Source: Dokdonella_A sp040002595 (GTDB lineage: Bacteria; Pseudomonadota; Gammaproteobacteria; Xanthomonadales; Rhodanobacteraceae). Taken from it: a DNA stretch of 64,000 nucleotides. The position numbers and the translations under genes are program-made. The stretch covers positions 1 to 64,000 of the forward strand of contig JBDUED010000002.1 in NCBI GenBank assembly GCA_040002595.1, written 5' to 3'. This document shows, piece after piece, positions 27,052 through 35,355 of this stretch. Position 1 is the stretch's first letter; each line of letters starts with the position of its first letter. Below the pieces are notes generated by a model. The model ran no database searches and had not been told where the DNA came from. It saw only the letters and a program-made list of their open reading frames with translations.

Positions 27052-27473
27052 TCGAGATCGACGACAGCCTCAGGATTCCGGATGACGAACTTGTCGAGCG
27101 CTTCGTGCGCGCGGCAGGTCCGGGCGGCCAAAACGTCAACAAGGTGTCGAGTGCGGTCGAACTGCGCTATGACATTGCCGCTTCGCGCGCGCTGCCCGAT
27201 GCGGTGCGCGCGCGCTTGCTCGCGCGTCGCGATCGACGCCTGACCGCCGTTGGCGTACTCGTGATCCAGGCGAACCGGTTTCGCGATCAGGGCAAGAATC
27301 GCGAAGACGCGCGCGCACGGCTCGCCCAGATCATCCGCGCCGCATTGGTCGCGCCAAAACGGCGCATCGCCACACGTCCGACGCGAGCATCCAAAGAACG
27401 CCGCATCGATGCGAAAAAAAACCGCGCGGCGATCAAGCGCAATCGCGGCGGCAGCGCGTGGCAAGCCGAGTGA
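27048..27473 (+). CDS. arfB: Alternative ribosome-rescue factor / peptidyl-tRNA hydrolase ArfB
   Basis: ArfB (YaeJ) enters stalled ribosomes that lack a codon in the A site and hydrolyses the peptidyl-tRNA. The 141-residue protein has the catalytic GGQ at 26-28 within RAAGPGGQNVNKV and the basic C-terminal tail (RASKERRIDAKKNRAAIKR) that enters the mRNA channel. There is no ribosome-binding site; the start codon is buried in a perfect hairpin. The following acyltransferase gene overlaps its stop. Confidence 0.95.
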   Translation: MLEIDDSLRIPDDELVERFVRAAGPGGQNVNKVSSAVELRYDIAASRALPDAVRARLLARRDRRLTAVGVLVIQANRFRDQGKNREDARARLAQIIRAALVAPKRRIATRPTRASKERRIDAKKNRAAIKRNRGGSAWQAE

Positions 27474-28081
27474 AAACCACTGCGGACATGGTGCTGCCGC
27501 AGGCCATTCCGCAATTTCCACAGCATGCAGGACGGCGTCTGTGCGCATGGTTGCTGCACCACTGCGGCTGGCACATGCTGGGTGCGTTTCCGGATCAACC
27601 CCGATTGGTTTTAATTGCCGCGCCGCATACCTCGTGGTGGGATGGCGTGTGGGGATTGCTGTTCAAGGTTGCGCTCGGCCTCGACCTTGTTTTTCTCGGC
27701 AAACGCGAACTGTTTCATGGTCCGCTCGGATGGACGTTGCGGCGACTCGGCGGTATTCCGATCGATCGCGCCAGTCCGCACGGCGTAGTTGAACAGATGG
27801 TCGAGCGCTTTCAAGGCAGCCGGTGCCTGTGGGTCGGCATGGCACCGCAAGGCACGCGCAAGCAAGTGGGTCACTGGCGCACCGGTTTCTGGCAGATTGC
27901 GCATGCCGCCGGCGTGCCGATCCTGCCAGTCGCGTTCGATTATCCGAGCCGCACGATCACCCTTGGTGGATTGTTTCAGCCAAGTGACGACATGGAGGCA
28001 GATGTGGCCGCGTTACAGCGATTTTACGCACCCTTTCAGGGTAGACGTGTGCGACGCGAGAGCTCCGAACCGGCGCCGTGA
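27470..28081 (+). CDS. PlsC-like acyltransferase with APQGTRK motif
   Basis: A protein of about 203 residues in the glycerophospholipid acyltransferase superfamily. It has AAPHTSWWDGVWG (HX4D catalytic pair), GGIPIDRASPHG and APQGTRKQVGHWRTGFWQIA in place of the usual FPEGTR, which marks a side branch of the family. Unlike the plsC at 6.6-7.4 kb it has no clear N-terminal membrane helix. I use the GTG at 27470, which overlaps the arfB TGA; GTG 27458 and ATG 27488 are alternatives. The acceptor is not known. Confidence 0.83.
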   Translation: MKTTADMVLPQAIPQFPQHAGRRLCAWLLHHCGWHMLGAFPDQPRLVLIAAPHTSWWDGVWGLLFKVALGLDLVFLGKRELFHGPLGWTLRRLGGIPIDRASPHGVVEQMVERFQGSRCLWVGMAPQGTRKQVGHWRTGFWQIAHAAGVPILPVAFDYPSRTITLGGLFQPSDDMEADVAALQRFYAPFQGRRVRRESSEPAP

Positions 28082-28274
28082 ACGATGCGGTAGCGCCGCA
28101 CCCGCCGTCTTGACTGACGCAAACTCCGGCAGATTTTTCCGATCCGTTCAGCGCGAGCGGCTTCAGTTCGAGTGGTTTTCTTGTGTCGCGGCTAGCGCAT
28201 CGCGCTTTCCGGCGCTGCCCCAGGCTCTCACTGTTCGTGCAGGATCGGCGGCTGCCGCGATACTTTTTTACACC

Positions 28275-29732
28275 TCACAGATCAGGAGCCTTATTTCTGC
28301 CGATGTTCCGCGGGAGGTTCACCCTGCCGGCTGCGACCATCGTCAGCGCAACAATCAACCATGCCAGCGCCGCATTGACGACCAGATGACCCTGCTTGGC
28401 GGTGTCCGCGAGTCCGTCGCCGAGCACGGCGATGCCCAGCGTGGCGAGCATCGTCGTTGCGGTCAGCGCGGTGTAGTCGAGCGCGCGGCTGCCACGTTGC
28501 CAGCCATTGCGGAACAGCAACACGACCCACCCAAGGAATGGCAGCGCCAGCAACGAAAGTTGCAACAAGGGATGGGCGTGCAGCAGGCGGCCGATGCTCG
28601 GCGGCGAGGTGGCGACCGCGAAATCCCCGCCTTCGACTTCGCCGAGATTTTTCGCGATCCAGGGATCGAGACCAAGCGCGCCGTTCCCGGCCAGACGAAG
28701 CGCGAGGCGCGGATGACGCGCCAGCGCCCCCAGTTCCTTGCCGCGATTGAAATCAACCAATCCGCTGCATACGCGCTCGGGCAAATCCGGAAACTCCCAC
28801 GCGTGACGACCGCTGTAAATCGCGCACGCCGGATCGATGTGAAGTTCTTCGAGCAGCCCGCGGCGGTCATCGGCGAAGGGCAGCAGCGCGGTAAACACGA
28901 CATCTGCGCGATTGTATTGATCGATCGCGTCCATCATCGTGCCGTCGCGATGCAACTGCACGAACTGCAGCGAGAATCCGGCAAATGCGCCGAGCAGCAC
29001 GGCACCGGCGCGCCAACTGAAGCGGTGCAAGCGGACGCGATCAAGCACGATCACGACCAACGCCAACGTCAGTGGCAGCAGCAGATGCTGGATTTTGCTT
29101 GCCGCCAGCGCGAAAGCCGCCAGCGCGAGCAGCGCAGTGCGCGTGCGACTGCGCTCTTCATCGCGCCACAACAAGATCAGCGCAAACAATGCGTAAGCTG
29201 CGAGCAGCGCGCTGCCTTCAGCGTAGAACGTATTGAGGTAAAACGTATTGCCAGGATCGGCAAACAACAACGGCACCAGCGCAGCGTTGGCGAGCGCCGC
29301 GGGCGTGTCGCCGCGGCGCAGCCATGCCAGCGAAATTGCGCTCGACAACCCCAGCAGCACCAGCCAGCGCAACGCCCCAACCCAGCGCACATCGTGCATC
29401 TCGCCGGCGCCCGCCAGCTCGCCGATTTTCCAGATCAGCGCGGTTGCACCGGTAAACACCAGTTCGCTCGACCAGTAACACATCGGATCGTCGATCGCGA
29501 TGAAACGGAACTTCGCAAACGGCGCCTGCGGGCTGTTCTGCAACGGCGCGATGCGAGCCGGGCGATCCGGGTAGAAATGAAAGCAGTTTGTATAACGGGT
29601 TTGATCGTAGCTGTTGGCGTACGCGTAGAGCGGGTCGTGCGCCCACAACGCGAGCGCACGCAGGCTGCCGGCGAGCAGCAGCAGCGCAATCCATACCCAC
29701 GCCCGGTTTCGATTGGTACCAAGACGCATCAT
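28275..29732 (-). CDS. Polytopic membrane protein, hypothetical
   Basis: A 485-residue protein with about nine to ten hydrophobic segments, including WVWIALLLLAGSLRALALW, ALLAAYALFALILLW, TALLALAAFALAAS and HLLLPLTLALVVIVLD. Early periplasmic loops hold YANSYDQTRYTNCFHFYP. The layout of an N-terminal helix, a loop with acidic and aromatic residues and many further helices resembles GT-C membrane glycosyltransferases, but I see no firm catalytic signature. GGAG precedes the ATG pair at 29732. It is divergent from the kinase gene. Confidence 0.7.
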   Translation of the reverse strand: MMRLGTNRNRAWVWIALLLLAGSLRALALWAHDPLYAYANSYDQTRYTNCFHFYPDRPARIAPLQNSPQAPFAKFRFIAIDDPMCYWSSELVFTGATALIWKIGELAGAGEMHDVRWVGALRWLVLLGLSSAISLAWLRRGDTPAALANAALVPLLFADPGNTFYLNTFYAEGSALLAAYALFALILLWRDEERSRTRTALLALAAFALAASKIQHLLLPLTLALVVIVLDRVRLHRFSWRAGAVLLGAFAGFSLQFVQLHRDGTMMDAIDQYNRADVVFTALLPFADDRRGLLEELHIDPACAIYSGRHAWEFPDLPERVCSGLVDFNRGKELGALARHPRLALRLAGNGALGLDPWIAKNLGEVEGGDFAVATSPPSIGRLLHAHPLLQLSLLALPFLGWVVLLFRNGWQRGSRALDYTALTATTMLATLGIAVLGDGLADTAKQGHLVVNAALAWLIVALTMVAAGRVNLPRNIGRNKAPDL

Positions 29733-30009
29733 GCTGTCGCTCCGAATGGTGTGCAGCCGGAGCAAGATCGGCGAGCGTCCGGGGCCATGGCAGCATCCAT
29801 CAAGGCGGAAGGCGCATGGTAGGACGGCGCGCCCAGTAATGGCATCAGCGCGGCCTATTCGTCGTTGGCGAGCCGCGCAGTGTCGATTGCATCACGCCCA
29901 GCCTGTGCGCCACGTCTCGCAGCGACCGCCAAGGGGTTCCGCGGCATGGCCACGGGCCCGGTGCTAGGATTCGCTTCAATCGAGGGCATTCGCCCTGAGG
30001 GGAAGGATC

Positions 30010-31989
30010 ATGAGAACGCGTCTGGGCCATTACGACATCGTCGCCGAGCTTGGCCGCGGCGGCATGGGCGTTGTCTACAAAGGCTATGAATCCTCGCTCA
30101 ATCGATACGTCGCGATCAAGGTGCTGGCCGATTCGCTGGCTCACGACGAGGGCATCAAGGAGCGTTTCCTGCGCGAGGCGCGCAGCATGGCCGCGCTCAA
30201 CGATCCGCACATCATCCAGATCTACTTCATCGGCGAAGACGAAGGCCAGACCTACTTCGTGATGGAGTTCGTCGAGGGCGAATCGCTCGGCTCGATGCTC
30301 AAGCGCGATCACAAGCTCACCGTCGAGCAGTCGGCGAAGGTGATCCAGCAGACTGCGATGGGCCTGTCGACTGCGCACGACCGCGGCGTCGTGCATCGCG
30401 ACATCAAGCCCGGCAATCTGATGATCTCCAATCGCGGCTCGGTCAAGATTGCCGACTTCGGTATCGCGCTGTCGAACCAGGACCTGTCCAAGAAGCTCAC
30501 CACGACCGGCGAATTCGTCGGCACGCCGGGTTACCTGTCGCCTGAGGTCTGCCTTGGCAAGCCGGTCGATCAGCGTTCGGACATCTTCTCGCTCGGCATC
30601 GTGTTGTTCGAAATGCTGACCGGCAAGATGCCGTTCAACGACGAATCGCCGCTCGGTCTGATGCTTGAAGTGGTCAAGGCCGACATCCCCGATGTGCGCC
30701 AGATCAACAGCGATGCGGATCCGTTGATTGCGCAGATTCTTGGCCGGATGATTGCCAAGGACCCCGCGGATCGTTACCAGAATTGTCACGAGCTGGCCAC
30801 GGACATCAGCAAGCATCCGCTGGTAGCCAAGGGCGGGCCGATCACGGCACAGACGAAGATGTCGCCGGCTGCGGCGACGTTGATCGGGCAAAAGACACCG
30901 AGCGCCGCGCAGATCGCATTGGCGAGCACGCCGGCCACGCCAATGCGCGCTGCTGCCAACACGAACATAACCCCCGCGCCTCAAGCGGCGCCGCCACTTG
31001 CCGGCGCAGCGGCACATCAATCCGTGCTGGATCGGCAAACGGCAGTGAGCGTGCGGTCGCGGCAATCGGCTTTGCCGTGGGCGATTGCCGCGTTGTTGTT
31101 GCTCGGTATCGGCGGCGGCGCGTATGCCTGGCGGACGCATAATCCAACCCTGGCTGGCGTGTTCGGGGCGCCTGCTGCCGCAACCAATGGCGCTGTCGCG
31201 ACGACCGCCGTGACGACGCCATCGGCGAGCGATTCGATCAAGGCTTCGATCACGTCATCGGCGTCCGTTGCGACCGCATCCACGCCTATCGACACCGTGG
31301 GATCCAGCGCAGCTCCAGCACCTGCATCGCAGCCCGCAGCTGGTCCGGAAAACACGAACAATGCGGCGGTTGCTGTTGCGCGACCGGCCAGCGCGACCGA
31401 TTCCGCTGGGGCGGAAGCGCCTGCTGCGCGCGCGTCGCAAGCGGGCATGCAGGCCTTGCACGAACTCCCCGCCGCGCAAGCGGCAGCGAACGCTGCCGTC
31501 GACGCACCTGCACCACGCATTGCCAAGGCGGCGGTTGAGCATCCGGCTGCAGCGCCCAAACCGCATGTCCCGACAGTTGCCGTCATCGCATCAGGGGACG
31601 ACGTGATTGCCTCGCCCGCAGAAGAGGCGCTGGTCAGCCTGCTGCAAAGCCGCGGCTTCCGCGTGATCGAAGGCGGCCGCAGTCAAGGAGACAGTCCGAA
31701 CTTGCGCGCGCTTGCGGGCAAGGCGGACGCAGTGGTTTTCGTGCGTGCGCGGCCGGTCGGTACGCAGCAAATGCAGTATTACGGCCAGAGTTCGACGCTT
31801 TACACGGTGCAGCTTGGAGTGAAGGCCTACCGCGTCTCCGATGGCAGCGTGCTGTGGACGAGCGGCGCCGAGCAGGTCAACTTCACCAGCCTCAATGCCG
31901 CCGAAAAAGCACGCGAGGCAATCGAGCCGATGTTGGACAAAGTGGACGGCCGACTAGCGGAGTTCCGTTCGCGCGGCAGCCGCGGTTGA
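30010..31989 (+). CDS. Transmembrane Ser/Thr protein kinase with CsgG/LpoB-like outer domain
   Basis: A 659-residue Hanks-type kinase. The kinase domain (about 8-270) is complete: GRGGMG 15-20, catalytic Lys 37 in AIKVL, HRDIKPGN from 129, DFG 149-151 and GTPGYLSPE. A Thr/Ala/Pro-rich juxtamembrane stretch, one transmembrane helix (about 355-374) and a long Ala-rich linker follow. The last ~130 residues (VPTVAVIASGDDV, ALVSLLQSRGFRVIEGG, ADAVVFVRARPVG, GVKAYRVSDGSVLWTSG) look like the alpha/beta fold of CsgG, LpoB or TolB N-terminal domains. There are no PASTA repeats. AGGGGAAGGA precedes the ATG. Confidence 0.9.
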   Translation: MRTRLGHYDIVAELGRGGMGVVYKGYESSLNRYVAIKVLADSLAHDEGIKERFLREARSMAALNDPHIIQIYFIGEDEGQTYFVMEFVEGESLGSMLKRDHKLTVEQSAKVIQQTAMGLSTAHDRGVVHRDIKPGNLMISNRGSVKIADFGIALSNQDLSKKLTTTGEFVGTPGYLSPEVCLGKPVDQRSDIFSLGIVLFEMLTGKMPFNDESPLGLMLEVVKADIPDVRQINSDADPLIAQILGRMIAKDPADRYQNCHELATDISKHPLVAKGGPITAQTKMSPAAATLIGQKTPSAAQIALASTPATPMRAAANTNITPAPQAAPPLAGAAAHQSVLDRQTAVSVRSRQSALPWAIAALLLLGIGGGAYAWRTHNPTLAGVFGAPAAATNGAVATTAVTTPSASDSIKASITSSASVATASTPIDTVGSSAAPAPASQPAAGPENTNNAAVAVARPASATDSAGAEAPAARASQAGMQALHELPAAQAAANAAVDAPAPRIAKAAVEHPAAAPKPHVPTVAVIASGDDVIASPAEEALVSLLQSRGFRVIEGGRSQGDSPNLRALAGKADAVVFVRARPVGTQQMQYYGQSSTLYTVQLGVKAYRVSDGSVLWTSGAEQVNFTSLNAAEKAREAIEPMLDKVDGRLAEFRSRGSRG

Positions 31990-32007
31990 ATAGCAGCCGT
32001 GGACACA

Positions 32008-32049
32008 GGCGCTTCGACACCGCGGTTGTCGCCGCAGCGTCGAAGCGCC
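32008..32049. terminator. 11-bp inverted repeat between convergent kinase and uvrD genes
   Basis: GGCGCTTCGAC (32008-32018) and GTCGAAGCGCC (32039-32049) are perfect complements with a 20-base spacer, placed between two convergent stop codons. It is well placed as a bidirectional terminator but has no T-tract on either side, so the mechanism is uncertain. Confidence 0.45.
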
Positions 32050-32059
32050 ACGAACTGCG

Positions 32060-34315
32060 TCACAGCGCAGCGAGATTGGCATAGGCAAGCACGAGTCGCT
32101 TGCGCCCGGCGCCGGCGAAATTGACTTCAACCAGCAGATGCGTGCCGGCGCCTTCGTAACTCAGCACCACTCCCTCGCCAAAGCTCGCATGCGCGACGCG
32201 CTGGCCGAGTTTGAACGGCGCCGCAGCGGCCGGCGTTGAATCGAAAAATCGTCCCGCAAATGCGGGTCGGCTGACCTGCACGCGCGGACGCACTTCGTGC
32301 ACGAGAGCGGCAGGAATTTCGGCGAGGAAGCGCGATGGACGTGCATACGATTCGACTCCGTGCAATCGACGCGATTCGGCATAGGTCAGCAGCAAGGTTT
32401 CGCGCGCCCGCGTGATGCCGACATAGGCGAGGCGGCGTTCCTCTTCGAGGCGACCGGGCTCCTCGGTCGATTTCTGGCTCGGAAAAAGGCCGTCTTCCAG
32501 TCCGACCAGGAACACAGTCGGAAACTCCAGTCCCTTGGCCGAATGCAAGGTCATCAGTTGCACGCAGTCCTGCCACGCTTCGCCCTGGCCTTCGCCGGCC
32601 TCGAGCGCGGCGTGTGACAGGAATGCCGCCAGTTCGGAAAGACCCGCTTCAAAATCCTCCGGTGTGCGCCGGAAGCGGCTTGCGACATTGACCAGTTCGT
32701 CCAGGTTCTCGACGCGCGACTCCGCACTGCCACGACTGTCCTTTTCGTAGAAATCGCGCAAGGCAGAACGCGCGAGTGCATGCTCGATCTGTTCCGCCAA
32801 TGCGAGCGGTTCATCCCGATTTTCTGCGCCTCCGTTGACAGCGTTATCTTCGGCGGTGAGGGGTGGGGCGAGGGCGCGCTCTGGCGTCGCGCGAACCAGA
32901 CATTCGTTCGCCAGGCCCTCGATCAGTTCCAGGAACGCGCGCAACGCATTCGTCGCGCGTCCCGCCAGCGTGCCTGCACCCAGTTCGCCCAGTACCGCTT
33001 CCCACATCGACATGTCTTCGCGCCGCGCACGCTGGCGCAACAGATCGAGAGTGCGTCCGCCGATGCCGCGCGGCGGTGTGTTGACCGCGCGTTCGAACGC
33101 CGCGTCGTCGTGGCGATTCGCGACCAGACGCAGATACGCCAGCGCATCCTTGATCTCGGCACGATCGAAATAGCGCAGGCCTCCGTAAATGCGATACGGA
33201 ACCTTGTGCTGAATCAACTGTTCTTCGAAATTGCGTGATTGCGCGTTCGAGCGATACAGAATCGCCGCATCCGACGGCTTCGCGCCCGTGCGCAAGGCCG
33301 CGCGAATGCGCTCGATCACGTAGCGCGCTTCGTCCTGCTCGTTGTAGGCCGCGTAGAGTTCGATCGCGCCGCCGGCATCGTCTGCGGTCCACAACTGCTT
33401 GCCGAGCCGATCGGGATTGTGCGCGATCACTGCATTCGCTGCGGCGAGGATGTTGCCGGTTGAGCGATAGTTTTGCTCCAGGCGAATGGTTTTTGCGCTC
33501 GGGAAATCGCGCAGGAAATGCTGCACGTTCTCGACCCGCGCACCGCGCCAACCGTAGATCGCTTGATCGTCGTCGCCGACCACGAACACGTGTCCGCTTG
33601 AACCTGCCAACACACGAATCCACGCGTACTGCAGCGTGTTGGTATCCTGAAATTCGTCGATCAACAGGTGCTGAAATCGCTCGCGATAATGCGCGAGCAG
33701 GGCGTCGTCGCGCAGCCACAACTCGTGCGCACGCAACAACAGTTCGGCGAAGTCCACAAGTCCGGCACGCTGGCACGCCGCTTCGTATGCGCGATACACA
33801 TCGATCAGCACGCGGCTGGTCTGGTTGTAGCCAGCGTCGAGAGCATCCGGACGCTTGCCCTCATCCTTCGCGCTGTTGATGAACCAGGTTGCCTGGCGCG
33901 GCGGACAGTGCGCCTCGTCGAGGCCAAGTCCCTGAATCGTGCGCTTGACCAGGCGCTGCTGGTCGTCCGCATCGAGAATCTGGAATGTTTCGGGCAAGCG
34001 GGCCTCGCGCCAGTGGCGCCGCAGCAACCGATGCGCAATGCCGTGAAAGGTGCCGATGGTAAGCCCGCGTGCGCCACCGTCGATCAGCGCTTCGGTGCGT
34101 CCGCGCATCTCGCCGGCCGCCTTGTTGGTGAAGGTGACCGCAAGCACCGACCATGGCGAGACGCCCTCGACCTGCAACAGCCAGCCAATGCGATGGGTGA
34201 GCACGCGTGTCTTGCCAGAACCCGCACCCGCGAGCACGAGGTAGTGTCCCGCTGGCGCGGTGACCGCTTCGCGTTGCGAATCGTTGAGGCCGTCGAGAAG
34301 GTGGGAAACATCCAT
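32060..34315 (-). CDS. uvrD: DNA helicase II
   Basis: UvrD is a 3'-5' superfamily 1 helicase for nucleotide-excision and mismatch repair. The 751-residue protein has all SF1 motifs: VLAGAGSGKTRVLTHR (Walker A), VTFTNKAAGEM, GTFHGIAHR, LIDEFQDTN, VVGDDDQAIYGWRGA, LEQNYRSTG, LMTLHSAKGLEF and YVGITRARE. A C-terminal KOW/Tudor-like end (GQRVAHASFGEGVVLSYEG) contacts RNA polymerase in E. coli UvrD. The ATG has TACAAT exactly six bases upstream and no ribosome-binding site. Confidence 0.97.
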   Translation of the reverse strand: MDVSHLLDGLNDSQREAVTAPAGHYLVLAGAGSGKTRVLTHRIGWLLQVEGVSPWSVLAVTFTNKAAGEMRGRTEALIDGGARGLTIGTFHGIAHRLLRRHWREARLPETFQILDADDQQRLVKRTIQGLGLDEAHCPPRQATWFINSAKDEGKRPDALDAGYNQTSRVLIDVYRAYEAACQRAGLVDFAELLLRAHELWLRDDALLAHYRERFQHLLIDEFQDTNTLQYAWIRVLAGSSGHVFVVGDDDQAIYGWRGARVENVQHFLRDFPSAKTIRLEQNYRSTGNILAAANAVIAHNPDRLGKQLWTADDAGGAIELYAAYNEQDEARYVIERIRAALRTGAKPSDAAILYRSNAQSRNFEEQLIQHKVPYRIYGGLRYFDRAEIKDALAYLRLVANRHDDAAFERAVNTPPRGIGGRTLDLLRQRARREDMSMWEAVLGELGAGTLAGRATNALRAFLELIEGLANECLVRATPERALAPPLTAEDNAVNGGAENRDEPLALAEQIEHALARSALRDFYEKDSRGSAESRVENLDELVNVASRFRRTPEDFEAGLSELAAFLSHAALEAGEGQGEAWQDCVQLMTLHSAKGLEFPTVFLVGLEDGLFPSQKSTEEPGRLEEERRLAYVGITRARETLLLTYAESRRLHGVESYARPSRFLAEIPAALVHEVRPRVQVSRPAFAGRFFDSTPAAAAPFKLGQRVAHASFGEGVVLSYEGAGTHLLVEVNFAGAGRKRLVLAYANLAAL

Positions 34316-34321
34316 CGGGGG

Positions 34322-34327
34322 ATTGTA
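34322..34327 (-). promoter_or_regulatory. Candidate -10 box six bases before uvrD start (leaderless)
   Basis: Minus-strand TACAAT (5/6 to TATAAT), then CCCCCG, then ATG. It has the same geometry as arfB and the rlmI-like gene. No clear -35 and no LexA-type box is visible here. Confidence 0.5.
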
Positions 34328-34557
34328 GCGGGCACCCCTTGCAGATCATCGACGGAAAAACCCTTGCGCGTGACATCCGCGCGGAAAACTCATTGCATTC
34401 GCAGGCCCGGTGGATTGCAGCGTTTGGGCTGTTGCGACCCGTTGATCCCCGATCGTTTCCACTGTTTTGCGATGTCCTGCAATCCTTTGACATGGCGTGG
34501 AGGCGCGTATGGTCACGGATCGGCTGCTGCTCTCCTATTGAACCGGAGGGCGGTCAC

Positions 34558-35229
34558 GTGCAGCATTCGAGGTTCAATGCAGCACAGCGAGCGGCACAAC
34601 CCGTGACAACCCCTCCCAAATCCAAACCCCTTTCCATGATCCGCGAATTCCATCTGGCGGACTGGTTCACGCTCGGCAACGCGGTCTGCGGTACCGGCGC
34701 GCTTTTCTCGGCAATGACGTTTCTGGCCAGTGGTGCTGTCGTGCACGTCTACTTTGCTGCGGCCTTGGTTTTCACGGCGCTGGTGTTCGACGTGCTCGAC
34801 GGACGCATTGCACGCTGGCGGCAGACGAGTTCGGCGATGGGGCGCGAGCTCGATTCGTTGGCAGATGTCATTTCCTTCGGCGTCGCACCTGCGATCCTCG
34901 GCTACGCCTGCGGCATGAGCGGGCTGTACGATCGTGTGCTGCTGGCATATTTCGTCGCCTGCGGCGTGTCGCGACTGGCTCGCTACAACGTCACAGCGGA
35001 GACGTTTGCCGAGCAGACCGGCAAGGTGACGTACTTCGAGGGCACGCCGATTCCCACCTCGTTCGTGCTGGTCCTGCTGCTCGCAGCTGCCGCGTATTAT
35101 GGTGCCGTGGGTTCAAACCTGTGGCTTGGGAAGATCCTGCTTGCAGGGGGCGTCCTGCATCCGCTGACGCTGTGCTTCGGTGTCTCGGGCTCGCTCATGA
35201 TCAGCCGCATCCGGATTCCAAAGCCCTGA
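34558..35229 (+). CDS. pssA: CDP-diacylglycerol-serine O-phosphatidyltransferase
   Basis: This membrane enzyme makes phosphatidylserine, the precursor of phosphatidylethanolamine. It has the CDP-alcohol phosphotransferase signature DGRIARWRQTSSAMGREL then DSLAD, i.e. DGxxAR-x8-Gx3Dx3D, and about six to seven hydrophobic segments. It belongs to the type II (CDP-OH-P) family rather than the PLD-like E. coli enzyme. I chose GTG 34558 because GGAGGG is seven bases upstream (223 aa). An ATG at 34636 would begin at MIREFHLADWF, where family homology starts. Confidence 0.9.
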   Translation: MQHSRFNAAQRAAQPVTTPPKSKPLSMIREFHLADWFTLGNAVCGTGALFSAMTFLASGAVVHVYFAAALVFTALVFDVLDGRIARWRQTSSAMGRELDSLADVISFGVAPAILGYACGMSGLYDRVLLAYFVACGVSRLARYNVTAETFAEQTGKVTYFEGTPIPTSFVLVLLLAAAAYYGAVGSNLWLGKILLAGGVLHPLTLCFGVSGSLMISRIRIPKP

Positions 35230-35355
35230 TCAAGGGCGAAGCGCCGGGGGCCGGCAGCGCCACAGCGCGAACGTTTTCCGGCGCGCCGCATCTTCGACAT
35301 TGCCGGCAGGTCACGCCCGGGTCAGCGTCTGCCGCCCGTTCAGGTCGATCGTCCG

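Noticed and set aside
27789..29822. Plus-strand 677-codon open frame
   Set aside because: It starts inside the acyltransferase and runs antisense through the polytopic membrane protein; composition is Arg/Gln-rich with no homology.
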